From the NCBI RefSeq assembly GCF_039652435.2, contig NZ_CP190246.1, positions 1,240,001 to 1,304,000 on the forward strand: a stretch of 64,000 bases of DNA, written 5' to 3'. Source of the DNA: Niabella insulamsoli (GTDB lineage Bacteria; Bacteroidota; Bacteroidia; Chitinophagales; Chitinophagaceae). Each line of letters starts with the position of its first letter. Positions within the stretch are counted from its first letter, which is position 1. The translations under genes were made by a program, and so were the position numbers. Positions 1-9,015 of the stretch are shown in pieces. The notes below the pieces were generated by a model. That model ran no database searches and had not been told where the DNA came from. It was given only the letters and a program-made list of their open reading frames with translations.

Positions 1-825
1 TGGTATAACTATACGCCGGCGCGTTCTGTTATTACGCAATCCGGTTGGCATTATATTAAAAACTATCATCCGGGTTTAAGGTTTATCACCCATATTGATG
101 AGGTGGAGCGCAATGAATTTTATTTTGATTCCTGGGTGAAGGATGCTGCCACCAATGCCCGTACCAAATTTTTACTCGACCGATACAGCTACCGCCCACC
201 GGAAGAATTATTTAATTTGAATACCGATCCGGCTGAGTTCAAAAATCTGGTATCAGAAGCGGCTTTCGCCAATCAACTACAAAGCACCCGCGCATTGCTT
301 GGAAAAGAACTGGCGCGGCAGGGAGAAAGCGAAATTGACATTATTAAAGGTACACTTCCTGTTTTTTATGATAAAAATTACACGATCGATCAGGGAAAGG
401 CGGCGTCGGCCATGTCTTTCAACCGTTCGCTTTGGAATCCCGATACACTCTATATTACAGCCTATCTGACACAAACAGATCGGGGTGGGATCGTGTGCGA
501 TTACTTCAATAACTTCCAATTGTCAGCTTTTGACGGGAAGATTAGCTTTCGGCTTCATCAAAACGATATTGCGACGAGCAGGCCGTTGGCGCAAAACGCT
601 GGACATTTATTACTCAAGTTAACCGCACAGGGCGCGCTTTCTATTTATTTTAATCATGAGCTTGTCTTATCAAAAAATATGAATAAGGATCTTACTAAAA
701 TCAAAGGTGGCTATGTAACCTGCGGCATGTTAGAAGGGAAAAGCCTTTCGGGTGCACTTCAAACCTACAAAGGCAGTATAGAAGACCTGCGTTTTACGAT
801 GAATCAACTGTTGCGTTCGCCTTAA
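1..825 (+). CDS. Sulfatase, C-terminal part (5' end cut by window)
   Basis: The reading frame is open from base 1 (WYNYTPARSVIT...), so the GTG at 103 is not a real start and the gene begins before the window. The segment around residues 1-80 of the fragment (GWHYIKNYHPGL, then FNLNTDPAEFKNLV) is the typical C-terminal part of type I (S1) sulfatases, where the chain reads 'ELYDLxxDPxExxNL'. The formylglycine motif lies outside the window, so the active site cannot be checked. After the sulfatase fold there are about 160 more residues (GTLPVFYDKNYT... to LLRSP) that look like a beta-rich, possibly lectin-like (concanavalin-type) domain; I do not recognise the exact family. It is followed 88 bp later by a GH43-like gene on the same strand, which suggests joint work on a sulfated glycan. 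Confidence 0.8.
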   Translation, partial: WYNYTPARSVITQSGWHYIKNYHPGLRFITHIDEVERNEFYFDSWVKDAATNARTKFLLDRYSYRPPEELFNLNTDPAEFKNLVSEAAFANQLQSTRALLGKELARQGESEIDIIKGTLPVFYDKNYTIDQGKAASAMSFNRSLWNPDTLYITAYLTQTDRGGIVCDYFNNFQLSAFDGKISFRLHQNDIATSRPLAQNAGHLLLKLTAQGALSIYFNHELVLSKNMNKDLTKIKGGYVTCGMLEGKSLSGALQTYKGSIEDLRFTMNQLLRSP

Positions 826-913
826 TTTAATTAAGTTTTAAACCTTTTGGCCGTGCTTCATTCTAAACCAGGAATTGCTTTCGCGCGTGTCTTCAAAACA
901 ATAACAATTAACA

Positions 914-2056
914 ATGAAATATATTTCGCTATTTGCATGCTCTTTGGCCTTTAACTGCACAGTCGCAAACGCGCAGCTCAATGCGGATCAGGTTCGTTCA
1001 TCTTTGCAAGCTCATCAAAGTGCGGTACTCGTGAAAGATGATATTTGGATCCGCGATCCCTATATTACACTGGCTCCCGACGGCTTTTATTACCTGACAG
1101 GAACCACGCAGATGCCTACCAAACAATCGGCTGAAAGCGCGAAATATAATGTCGGCTTAGGCGATTCGAGCCAGGTGGGCTGGCAGGTGCGCGTTTGGAA
1201 AAGCCCCGATTTGGTGGATTGGAAATACGCAGGCGCTCCTTTCAGTTTGGAAAATGGATATTGGGCACTGCAAAATCAAGATGCGTTTAAAAATACACCC
1301 AAGCGCAAATGGCATTTATGGGCGCCCGAGCTGCATTTTATCAATAATAAATGGGTGATGGTGCACACCACGCCGGGCCCGGTAAAACAAGGTTCTAATT
1401 TGGCGGTTAGTAGAACGGCGGAACTGAAAGGCCCCTTTGATTTTCCACTGAAAGATTTATCAAAGGGCTTACATGACCCTTCTCTCTTTAAGGATACGGA
1501 CGGAAAGGTTTATATAATTTGGGGTAATACGCAAATAGCGGAACTGAAGCCGGATATGTCGGGGTTTGTGGCGGCTCCGCAACCGATTCACCCTTCCACC
1601 TTGCGCATTATGGGCGATGGTAGCAAGAAAGAAGGTATTGGGCACGAGGGTTGCACGATCTTAAAAATCGGGGGAAAATATGTATTGTTCGGAACGGGGT
1701 GGTCAACCAACAAAGGCAGGAAGGGAAGCTACAATTTATATTACACAGTCGCTGATAACATTAAGGGTCCTTACGGCCCGCGTCAATTTGTGGGCCGGTT
1801 TCTGGGCCATGGCACGCCGTTTCAGGATAAACAGGGACGCTGGTGGTGCACGGCTTTTTATAATGCAAATGTACCGCCACTTTCAACTGAAGGTATTCAA
1901 ACAAAAGACCTGCGGGACAACGCCTACACGATCAATAAGCAAGGCGTTACCTTGGTTCCCCTTGATGTAAAAGTGACGCCGGATGGGAAAATTGAAATAA
2001 AGGCGCTTGATCCTGACTATGCAAAGCCGGGCCCCGATGAAGTTCAAAAATTTTAA
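914..2056 (+). CDS. GH43-like glycoside hydrolase, secreted
   Basis: A 380-residue protein with an N-terminal signal peptide (MKYISLFACSLAFNCTVANAQ, cleavage near residue 20). It shows the five-bladed beta-propeller pattern of clan GH-F: IRDPYITLAPDGFYYLTGT (candidate general base Asp48), HLWAPELHFINNKW, HDPSLFKDTDGKVYIIWG (candidate pKa-modulating Asp188) and IGHEGCTILKIGGKYVLFGTGW (candidate general acid Glu245). GH43 enzymes mostly release arabinose, xylose or galactose by inversion; the exact substrate cannot be read from the sequence, and a related propeller family (such as GH117) is possible. It lies between two sulfatases, 17 bp before the next gene, so probably in one operon. Confidence 0.8.
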   Translation: MKYISLFACSLAFNCTVANAQLNADQVRSSLQAHQSAVLVKDDIWIRDPYITLAPDGFYYLTGTTQMPTKQSAESAKYNVGLGDSSQVGWQVRVWKSPDLVDWKYAGAPFSLENGYWALQNQDAFKNTPKRKWHLWAPELHFINNKWVMVHTTPGPVKQGSNLAVSRTAELKGPFDFPLKDLSKGLHDPSLFKDTDGKVYIIWGNTQIAELKPDMSGFVAAPQPIHPSTLRIMGDGSKKEGIGHEGCTILKIGGKYVLFGTGWSTNKGRKGSYNLYYTVADNIKGPYGPRQFVGRFLGHGTPFQDKQGRWWCTAFYNANVPPLSTEGIQTKDLRDNAYTINKQGVTLVPLDVKVTPDGKIEIKALDPDYAKPGPDEVQKF

Positions 2057-2073
2057 TGCTTTAAAATAAAATA

Positions 2074-3480
2074 ATGCGATACCGTTTTTTTAAAATATGC
2101 ATTAGCGCTTTGCTGTGGACATTGGCAGCAGGGGCGCAACCCTCCGGCCGCCAACCAAATATTTTATTCATCATGGCAGATGATCTGACGATGAGGGACC
2201 TCGAACCTTATGGCAGTCAACAGGTGAAAACGCCCAACCTGGCGCGGCTTGCCAAAGAGGGTTTGTGTTTCGACAAAATGTTTAATGTTGTGCCCATCTG
2301 TGCACCAACAAGACAAAACCTGCTCACTGGTCTTGGCCCGGTGCGCAACGGCGCCTACCCCAATCATAGCATCATTTATGACGGCATCAAAACGCTGCCT
2401 GTTTATTTACAGGCCCTCGGTTATCGCACTGCTTTAATTGGTAAAAAACATTTCGGGCCGGAGGCGGCTTATCCCTTTGATTTTTTAGGAGGAAGAAACC
2501 ATGATAATGGGAAAGGGCAGGATGTTGATTTGAGCAAAGCTGAATCTTATATACGGGCATCCGGTACCAAACCATTTTTCCTGATGTTTACCAGCAATCA
2601 GCCCCACAGTCCGTGGAACAGGGGCGATAGAAGCCAATATGATGCTCAAAACATCAGGCTCGAACCCAATATGATCGACACAAAGATGACGCGGGAAGAT
2701 ATGGTAGATTATTTCGCTGAGATTACTTATCTCGACAGCCTCGTAGGTTATTGTTTGGATATGCTCGAGCGTACCGGTCAGAAAGAAAATACGATTGTCA
2801 TGTTTGCGTCCGAGCAGGGCAACTCTTTCCCTTTTTCGAAATGGACCTTATATGATCAGGGTTTGCGATCGGGATTTATTGTCCGCTGGCCCGACGTTAC
2901 TAAATCCGGATCGCGTACCAACGCGATGGTGCAGTACACTGATATTCTTCCCACATTGATCGATATTGCCGGAGGCAACCCTCAAGCTGCAAATACGGGC
3001 TCTACTGATGCGCTGGGAGGAACCGGCTTTGACGGGACGAGCTTTAAAGAAGTGCTAAAAGGAAAGCGGGAGAAAATGAGAGATTATGTTTTTGGTGTTA
3101 ACACCACGCGCGGCATCATCAAAGGCAGCGAAGCGTATGCAATCCGATCGGTGCGCGACAATCAATATTTATTCATCCACAACCTTAACGCTGAAAATAA
3201 ATTTTCTAACGTAGTCACTTCTTCGGCGTTGTTTAAACAATGGTTAAATAAAAACGAAACAAGGGCTATGCAATATGTAACCCGTCCTGAAGAGGAGTTG
3301 TATGATGTGATAAAAGACCCCTGGCAGCTCCACAACCTGGCAGCACAACCGGCCTATAAAAATATCAAACAGAAGCTCAAAGTGCAGCTTGACGCTTTTA
3401 TGAAGCAGCAGGGTGATAAGGGCATTGCAACAGAAATGCAGGCGTTTAGCCGGCAGCCTCGCAACGAAGAAAACGAATAA
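2074..3480 (+). CDS. S1-family sulfatase with CAPTR motif
   Basis: A 468-residue exported sulfatase. A signal peptide covers about residues 1-21 (cleavage after AAGA). Metal ligands are seen in NILFIMADD (residues 29-37). The formylglycine motif is Cys76-Ala-Pro-Thr-Arg80 in VPICAPTRQNLLTG, matching CxPxR. The second metal site reads FASEQGNSFPFSKWT rather than the common SDxG; Glu-Gln here is a feature of one S1 branch and is compatible with activity. The C-terminal EELYDVIKDPWQLHNLA closes the fold. A sulfatase-maturing enzyme must act on Cys76, but none is encoded in the window. It sits 17 bp after the GH43-like gene. Confidence 0.92.
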   Translation: MRYRFFKICISALLWTLAAGAQPSGRQPNILFIMADDLTMRDLEPYGSQQVKTPNLARLAKEGLCFDKMFNVVPICAPTRQNLLTGLGPVRNGAYPNHSIIYDGIKTLPVYLQALGYRTALIGKKHFGPEAAYPFDFLGGRNHDNGKGQDVDLSKAESYIRASGTKPFFLMFTSNQPHSPWNRGDRSQYDAQNIRLEPNMIDTKMTREDMVDYFAEITYLDSLVGYCLDMLERTGQKENTIVMFASEQGNSFPFSKWTLYDQGLRSGFIVRWPDVTKSGSRTNAMVQYTDILPTLIDIAGGNPQAANTGSTDALGGTGFDGTSFKEVLKGKREKMRDYVFGVNTTRGIIKGSEAYAIRSVRDNQYLFIHNLNAENKFSNVVTSSALFKQWLNKNETRAMQYVTRPEEELYDVIKDPWQLHNLAAQPAYKNIKQKLKVQLDAFMKQQGDKGIATEMQAFSRQPRNEENE

Positions 3481-3522
3481 TGTAAGCATTTTATTGAACG
3501 AACAAAAAAAGAAATAACCAAC

Positions 3523-5196
3523 ATGAAGCAATCTTTCTTAATTATTTTATTGATAGCTGCCGGCATCTGCCGGGCCAACCCCGAACCGCCCGCGAAAGAT
3601 AAGAGGCCCAATATCATTCTCATCCTCGCCGACGATTTGGGCTATTCCGATCTCGGTTGTTTTGGAGGTGAGGTGCAAACGCCGAATTTAGATCAGATGG
3701 CGAAAGCTGGCATCCGCTTTACGCAATTTTACAATATCTCCAGATGTTGCCCAACGCGCGCCTCTTTACTTACCGGCATGTATAACCACGATGCCGGCAT
3801 CGGCGACATGACAACGCAAAAGGACAACCAGGCCTATAAAGGTCATTTGGGAAAAGACGTGGTGACTATTGCTGAAGTGCTGAAGGAGGCCGGCTATCAA
3901 ACCGCGATGACCGGTAAATGGCATGTTTCTAATACGATAACGCAACCTAATAAAGAGGCGCAATTGCGGTGGTTAAATCACCAGGAGCAGCACCCGCTGT
4001 TTTCTCCGATCGAGCAATATCCTACCAACAGGGGTTTCGATAAATATTATGGAACCATTTGGGGTGTCGTTGATTTTTTTGATCCTTTCAGCCTCGTGGA
4101 AGGCACGCAGCCTGTAACTAAAGTTCCTGAAGATTATTATCACACAGACGCGATTAATGATAAAGCAGCAAGCTATATCCGCGATATGGCAAAAGAGGAT
4201 GAACCTTTCTTTTTATATGTTGCTCAAAACGCGCCTCACTGGCCGCTGCATGCGCTACCAGAAGACATTGAAAAATATAAAAATACCTATACCAAAGGCT
4301 GGGAAGCCATTAGGGAGGCCCGTTTCAGCAGAATGGCAAAAATGGGGCTGGTTGATCCCAAAGTTACAAAGTTATCTCCGCGCCATCCCGATGAAATAAG
4401 TTGGGCCGACAATCCCAATAAAGCATGGGATGCCCGGGCCATGGCTGTGCATGCCGCCATGATCGACAGGATGGATCAGGGTATTGGTCGTATTTTCGCG
4501 GCGCTCAAAGAAACGAATGAACTGGACAATACATTAATCGTTTTTCTTAGCGATAACGGCGCCAGCGCCGAACTGTGTGAGCGCTATGGTCCGGGGTTCG
4601 ATCGGCCGGGCGCGACCAGAGACGGCAGGGAAATTGCTTATAATACGGACAAATCTGTATTGCCTGGCCCGCAAACAACCTTCTTCTCAATCGGGCCGCA
4701 TTGGGCGAATGTTGCTAACACGCCCTATCGCCTGTGGAAATCGCAATCGACCGAAGGCGGCATTCATACGCCCATGATCGTGTCGTGGCCCGCAGCTATC
4801 AAACAAAAGGGAAGCATTAACAGCAGCCGGGTAAGCCACGTGATGGACTTTATGGCTACTTTTATTGAACTCGCCGGAGCAACTTATCCAAAATCTTATA
4901 AGGGCAACACAATTCTTCCGTTGGAAGGCAAAAGCTTTGTATCAGCGTTAAAAGGAAAGAAAGACAATGGCCATGAAATTCTTTTTAATGAACACGAAGG
5001 CGCTAAATACGCGCGCCAGCAAAATTGGAAATTGGTGATGACGCAGGGGCAAAAAAAATGGAGTTTATACGATTTATCGAAGGATCCGACGGAGCTGGAT
5101 GATCTGGCTGCTCAATTTCCGGAGAAAGTGAAATCCTTGTCTGAAAGCTGGAACAACTGGGCGCGGCAGCATCACGTTTTACCCAAGCCGAGATAA
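3523..5196 (+). CDS. Arylsulfatase-type S1 sulfatase with CCPTR motif
   Basis: A 557-residue exported sulfatase (signal peptide about 1-18, MKQSFLIILLIAAGICRA). It has the full arylsulfatase A-like layout: NIILILADDLGYSDLGCFGGE metal ligands, formylglycine motif Cys75-Cys-Pro-Thr-Arg79 followed by ASLLTGMYNHDAGIGDM, catalytic TGKWHVS, and the late metal motif FLSDNGASAE. A long insertion after the DN motif is typical of Bacteroidota and Planctomycetes arylsulfatases. The C-terminal WSLYDLSKDPTELDDLA matches the family. It is 42 bp after another sulfatase of a different subfamily, implying two differently placed sulfate esters on one glycan. Confidence 0.93.
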   Translation: MKQSFLIILLIAAGICRANPEPPAKDKRPNIILILADDLGYSDLGCFGGEVQTPNLDQMAKAGIRFTQFYNISRCCPTRASLLTGMYNHDAGIGDMTTQKDNQAYKGHLGKDVVTIAEVLKEAGYQTAMTGKWHVSNTITQPNKEAQLRWLNHQEQHPLFSPIEQYPTNRGFDKYYGTIWGVVDFFDPFSLVEGTQPVTKVPEDYYHTDAINDKAASYIRDMAKEDEPFFLYVAQNAPHWPLHALPEDIEKYKNTYTKGWEAIREARFSRMAKMGLVDPKVTKLSPRHPDEISWADNPNKAWDARAMAVHAAMIDRMDQGIGRIFAALKETNELDNTLIVFLSDNGASAELCERYGPGFDRPGATRDGREIAYNTDKSVLPGPQTTFFSIGPHWANVANTPYRLWKSQSTEGGIHTPMIVSWPAAIKQKGSINSSRVSHVMDFMATFIELAGATYPKSYKGNTILPLEGKSFVSALKGKKDNGHEILFNEHEGAKYARQQNWKLVMTQGQKKWSLYDLSKDPTELDDLAAQFPEKVKSLSESWNNWARQHHVLPKPR

Positions 5197-5244
5197 TAAT
5201 GCGGTTGCCGTAAAAATCGCATCTTTGAAATATAAATTTGCAAT

Positions 5245-6732
5245 ATGATGATGAGAAGCATGCGATGGCTGATTGTTTTTCTTTTGTTGGCGGTGAAGGT
5301 ATACGGCCAGGAAATGTACCCGGTTATCCCCGGCGATTTTCCGGATCCTTCAATTATAAAACAAGGCGATCAGTATTTTGCAATTGGAACCTCTTCTGAG
5401 TGGGCGCCTCATTTCCCGATTTTTAGATCAACCGATTTAAAAAGTTGGAAGCAAACCGGATATCTTTTTGACAAGGCCCCGGAATGGACTTCCGCTTCAT
5501 TTTGGGCGCCGGAATATTTTTACCACAACAAAACCTATTATGTTTATTACACGGCGCGCCGAAAATCTGACAATGTATCCTGCATTGGCGTAGCAACATC
5601 AAAATACCCCGATCGCGGTTTCACGGATCATGGAATTTTGATTGCTTATGGCACGGAAGCAATTGACGCTTTCGTTTTCGACGATGGCGGTCAATTGTAT
5701 ATAAGCTGGAAAGCATACGGGCTTGATAAAAGGCCCATAGAAATTTTAGGTTCGAAATTATCCTCCGATGGCTTAAGATTAGAGGGTGCGCCTTTCAGTA
5801 TGTTGAAAGACACAAATGGCGTAGGCATCGAGGGACAAAGCATTTTAAAACGAAACGGTTTTTACTATCTTTTTTACTCCGCCGGAGCTTGCTGCGGCAT
5901 GCGATGTGATTATAATGTTCGCGTAGCAAGAGCGCGCCACATCACAGGCCCTTACGAGGATGCGCCCGAGAATCCCATCATGAAAGGCAATAGCGACTGG
6001 ACTTGCACCGGTCACGGCACGTTTGTGGCTGGTCCCGACAATGCGCACTACTATTTGTATCATGCTTATAACCGATCATCGATGGTGCGCACCGGCCGCC
6101 AGGGCATGTTGGCCAAATTGCTATGGAACCAAACAACGCAGTGGCCGGCGCTTCAGGAAATTTCGGGCGGCCCGTATCCTTCGGGTATAAAGGATGATTT
6201 TTCAGGGAATTCTTATGCGCTTCAGTGGCAGTGGGATTTTCGGCATGCAACGCCTGTTATTAAGCAACAGCATGGCCGCTTGCTTCTTTCCGGATCTTAC
6301 GCGTCAGAAAATAAAGTGGGTGTTGTCATCACAAGGCGGCCAGTCTTGCCGCAATATCAAATGGAGGTGAGCGTAGAAAATAAAAACGAGGCCCGTAAGG
6401 GGCTGGTTATTTATGGTGATGTAAAAAATGCGATAGGCCTCAGTGTTGTGGCCGACAGCGTAATATATTGGGCGGTAAAAGACGGGGAAGCTTTCGTGCT
6501 CGCCGCTTCAAAAGTGGCCGCTGGCGCGATAAGATTAAAGATGGTTGTCAGTGATTCGCTTGAAGTTTTTTATAGAAGCGAATCGGGAAGCTGGCAGGCT
6601 GTAGCGCCGTCCAGGCAAGTTTCTTTTCAAGAATTGTCGCCGTGGGATCGAAGCGCCCGTCCAGGCCTTCATTTTTCCGGCAACAAAGATGACAAAGCCG
6701 TGTTCGGGGATTTCAGCTTGAGCTACCCATAA
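5245..6732 (+). CDS. GH43 glycoside hydrolase with C-terminal beta-sandwich domain
   Basis: A 495-residue secreted enzyme (signal peptide about 1-22, ending VKVYGQ). The propeller domain (residues about 25-310) carries the three expected carboxylates: PGDFPDPSII (Asp34), AIDAFVFDDGGQLYISW (Asp141) and GIEGQSILKRNGFYYLFYS (Glu196). The last about 180 residues (DDFSGNSYALQWQWDF... to FGDFSLSYP) form a concanavalin-like sandwich as in beta-xylosidase/arabinofuranosidase GH43 enzymes. Likely role: exo-acting arabinofuranosidase or xylosidase; the specificity is not readable. ATGs also occur at codons 2, 3 and 6, so the start may be slightly downstream. It follows the sulfatases at 48 bp. Confidence 0.9.
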   Translation: MMMRSMRWLIVFLLLAVKVYGQEMYPVIPGDFPDPSIIKQGDQYFAIGTSSEWAPHFPIFRSTDLKSWKQTGYLFDKAPEWTSASFWAPEYFYHNKTYYVYYTARRKSDNVSCIGVATSKYPDRGFTDHGILIAYGTEAIDAFVFDDGGQLYISWKAYGLDKRPIEILGSKLSSDGLRLEGAPFSMLKDTNGVGIEGQSILKRNGFYYLFYSAGACCGMRCDYNVRVARARHITGPYEDAPENPIMKGNSDWTCTGHGTFVAGPDNAHYYLYHAYNRSSMVRTGRQGMLAKLLWNQTTQWPALQEISGGPYPSGIKDDFSGNSYALQWQWDFRHATPVIKQQHGRLLLSGSYASENKVGVVITRRPVLPQYQMEVSVENKNEARKGLVIYGDVKNAIGLSVVADSVIYWAVKDGEAFVLAASKVAAGAIRLKMVVSDSLEVFYRSESGSWQAVAPSRQVSFQELSPWDRSARPGLHFSGNKDDKAVFGDFSLSYP

Positions 6733-6754
6733 ATTTTTTAACTTAGGAATGTAA

Positions 6755-6785
6755 AAGCTTTGCGTTAAAGCTTATCATTTTTACG
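6755..6785 (+). terminator. Weak terminator-like hairpin between GH43 and Gfo/Idh genes
   Basis: AAGCTTT (6755-6761), a 5-nt loop and AAAGCTT (6767-6773) form a perfect 7-bp stem followed by ATCATTTTT. The stem is AT-rich and the T-run is offset, so it may only attenuate transcription into the oxidoreductase gene. Confidence 0.35.
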
Positions 6786-6806
6786 GAACTAAAAAGTTGA
6801 TAGATC

Positions 6807-7892
6807 ATGTCAAGAAACATACAATGCCCCGTAAAACTTATTGCTACAGTTTTTCTTTTATTTATGCTAAAAGCCGTGCAGGCTCAAAAATTAAGCGTTG
6901 CAGTTGCGGGCCTCAGTCATGATCACGCGCATACAATTATGAACCAATATAAGGCAGGGCTGGTTCATATTGTAGGCATTGCCGAACCCGTGCAATCGCT
7001 ACGCCAGCGTTATCAAAAAGCATATCAATTGCCAGAAGCTATCTTCTACGAATCGCTGGATCAAATGCTCGGATCAACAAAGCCTGACGCTGTGCTGGCT
7101 TTCAATGCGATTTCTGAGCACCTGGCAGTGGTGGAAGCTTGCGCGCCTAAGGGTATCGCGGTAATGGTCGAAAAGCCGTTGGCCGCCAACCTGGAGCAAG
7201 CCGGGAAAATGGAGGCGTTAAAAGAAAAATATGATATTGAAATTTTGGTTAACTATGAAACCACTTGGTATCCCAGCAATCATCAGCTCTATAAATTAGT
7301 GCAACAGGGAGCCGTCGGAGCGGTGCGAAAAATGGTGGTTCACGACGGGCACCAGGGTCCGGTGGAAATTGGCTGTAGCCCCGATTTCTTAAGCTGGCTA
7401 ACGGATCCGGTAAAAAATGGCGGCGGTGCGATTACAGACTTTGGATGTTATGGCGCCAATCTTATGACCTGGCTGATGAATGGGCAGGAGCCCGTTGCCG
7501 TAAGTGCTATCACGAAAACCATTAAGCCTGCAGTTTACCCGCGCGTAGATGATGATGCAACGATTCTTCTAGAATATCCGGAAGCGACCGGTATCATTGA
7601 AGCATCATGGAACTGGCCTTTCTCCATTAAAGATTGGGAAGTATTTGGCGTCAAAGGTTATCTCCATGCGTTAAATGGAACAACGCTCAAAGTCCGCGAC
7701 CAGCAACCCTTAAAACAAATTGATATTCCGGCGGCGCCATATAAAAACAACCTTGAATACCTGGCGGCAGTATTGCAGCAAAAAGCAATGGCGCAAAATG
7801 ATCCTTCTTCTTTTGAGGTTAATATGATTGTGATGAAGATTTTAGATGCCGCTAAAAAATCTGCAAAAAGCGGAAAGAAGATTTTACTCTGA
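6807..7892 (+). CDS. Exported Gfo/Idh/MocA-family oxidoreductase
   Basis: A 361-residue protein. An apparent signal peptide (residues 1-26, ending AVQAQ) precedes a Rossmann fold (LSVAVAGLSHDHAHTI) and the family EKP motif (VEKPLAANLEQA, Lys123 the likely catalytic lysine), followed by the alpha/beta sugar-binding domain (WLTDPVKNGGGAITDFGCYGANLMTWLM). Family members oxidise or reduce sugars with NAD(P); exported members are common in Bacteroidota glycan loci, where some act as glycosidases through bound NAD. Substrate unknown. It is the last gene of the sulfatase/GH43 run and converges on the AraC regulator with a 14-bp gap. Confidence 0.87.
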   Translation: MSRNIQCPVKLIATVFLLFMLKAVQAQKLSVAVAGLSHDHAHTIMNQYKAGLVHIVGIAEPVQSLRQRYQKAYQLPEAIFYESLDQMLGSTKPDAVLAFNAISEHLAVVEACAPKGIAVMVEKPLAANLEQAGKMEALKEKYDIEILVNYETTWYPSNHQLYKLVQQGAVGAVRKMVVHDGHQGPVEIGCSPDFLSWLTDPVKNGGGAITDFGCYGANLMTWLMNGQEPVAVSAITKTIKPAVYPRVDDDATILLEYPEATGIIEASWNWPFSIKDWEVFGVKGYLHALNGTTLKVRDQQPLKQIDIPAAPYKNNLEYLAAVLQQKAMAQNDPSSFEVNMIVMKILDAAKKSAKSGKKILL

Positions 7893-7906
7893 TTTATTTG
7901 CCTCTA

Positions 7907-8791
7907 CTAAATAAATTTTCGGTTGCCGTAAAAATTATAATCCTCCCGGAATTTCTTAGGCGTGCATCCCTTCCGCTTTTTAAAAAGCCTGTTGAAGTTG
8001 GATATGTTGTTGAAACCGCAATTGTAGGCAATCTCCGATATGGATTGGGTGGTGTCGATGAGCAGCCGCGAAGCATTGCCTATCCTGCATTCCAGCAAGG
8101 TGTCCATAAATGTAATACCGGTTCTTGTTTTGAAAAACCGGCTAAACGACATGTCCGCCATGTTAACCAGCCTGGCGGCATCGTTGAGGGTTATGTTCCT
8201 GTGAAAATTACTATTGATATACTCAATCACTTTTTCAATGCGACGGCTGTTATAACTTGAAGGATGTTCTGCGGAGGGGCTCGAATCTGAAAGTGTTTGC
8301 ATATTGCGCGACGTAGAAAGATCGTGCAGCAATGACAACAGTTCCAATACAGAATCAAAACCCTGTTTCTGGCCGAGCGCATTCAGGCGTGGTAAAATAG
8401 CTTTTGTTGCTTCCTGGGAAAAAAGAATGCCGCGCGACGAAAGTTCAAGCATCTTTTGCATGAAGCTCATCTGGTTCCGGCGTAGAAATTTCTCGTCGAG
8501 AAAGTCTTTATGGAATTGAATCGTGATCTCAGTGATCTCTTTGCTTTTGCATTGATAGGTATCCCAAACATGGGGCAGGTTGGGCCCCACCATTACCAAT
8601 TCCAGATCACCGATAACACCGATATGATCGCCGACAATCCGCCGCGCGCCCTTTCCCTTACTAATAAAATTCAACTCAATTTCCTCATGGCTATGCAATG
8701 GGAAATCAAAATCTTTTTTTACCCGCGTAAAAATTGTAAAGCAATCGCCCGGCGTTAATGGGATAATTTCCCGAAGGATATGATCAAACAT
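7907..8791 (-). CDS. AraC-family transcriptional regulator with cupin sensor
   Basis: A 294-residue cytoplasmic regulator. An N-terminal cupin-like sensor (HSHEEIELNFISKGKGARRIVGDHIGVIGDLELVMVGPNLPHVW) is followed by a C-terminal pair of helix-turn-helix motifs (about residues 185-290; NITLNDAARLVNMADMSFSRFFKTRTGITF and SISEIAYNCGFNNISNFNRLFKKRKGCTPKKFRE). It is divergent from susC, with a 224-bp intergenic region that contains three evenly spaced direct repeats, so it most likely controls the mannan locus. The ligand is not known. Bacteroidota PULs more often use hybrid two-component or SARP-like regulators, but AraC types are well represented. Confidence 0.93.
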   Translation of the reverse strand: MFDHILREIIPLTPGDCFTIFTRVKKDFDFPLHSHEEIELNFISKGKGARRIVGDHIGVIGDLELVMVGPNLPHVWDTYQCKSKEITEITIQFHKDFLDEKFLRRNQMSFMQKMLELSSRGILFSQEATKAILPRLNALGQKQGFDSVLELLSLLHDLSTSRNMQTLSDSSPSAEHPSSYNSRRIEKVIEYINSNFHRNITLNDAARLVNMADMSFSRFFKTRTGITFMDTLLECRIGNASRLLIDTTQSISEIAYNCGFNNISNFNRLFKKRKGCTPKKFREDYNFYGNRKFI

Positions 8792-8881
8792 ACCGTAAAA
8801 TTATATAAGAATAACGTAATAAAAGTATCATTAGAGAGATAGATAACACCCTGAAATGTCAAAATTTATCTTTTTAATTAA

Positions 8882-8892
8882 TTGATAATCAA
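8882..8892. promoter_or_regulatory. Dyad TTGATAATCAA upstream of susC
   Basis: A perfect 5-bp inverted repeat around a single central base in the regulator/susC intergenic region. It closely resembles the palindrome TTGATATCAA inside 22507-22522 before the GH5 gene of the same locus, differing by one central base. A shared operator is possible; the region is AT-rich, so chance cannot be excluded. Confidence 0.35.
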
Positions 8893-8907
8893 ATTTTTAT
8901 TTTGAAA

Positions 8908-8955
8908 ATTTTATGCAATCGGTTTAAATTTTGCATATTTTGTATTATTTTATGC
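8908..8955 (+). promoter_or_regulatory. Three evenly spaced direct repeats, candidate AraC operator
   Basis: ATTTTATGC occurs exactly at 8908-8916 and 8947-8955, with a shorter copy ATTTTGC at 8928-8934. Start-to-start spacing is 20 and 19 bp, about two helical turns each, which is the usual arrangement of AraC-family half-sites. The repeats lie 60-108 bp upstream of the susC start and 117 bp or more from the araC-type gene start. Binding by the adjacent regulator is inference. Confidence 0.5.
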
Positions 8956-9015
8956 TTTAAAAGTATTAGGATTTGACAGCTCTCAAATCGTAATTTTAGT
9001 AAAACTTATTGCCAT

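Noticed and set aside
5233..5240. TAAATTTG, an exact -7 promoter match before the second GH43 gene
   Set aside because: It lies only 5 bp from the start codon with no suitable -33 element; probably chance in an operon gap.
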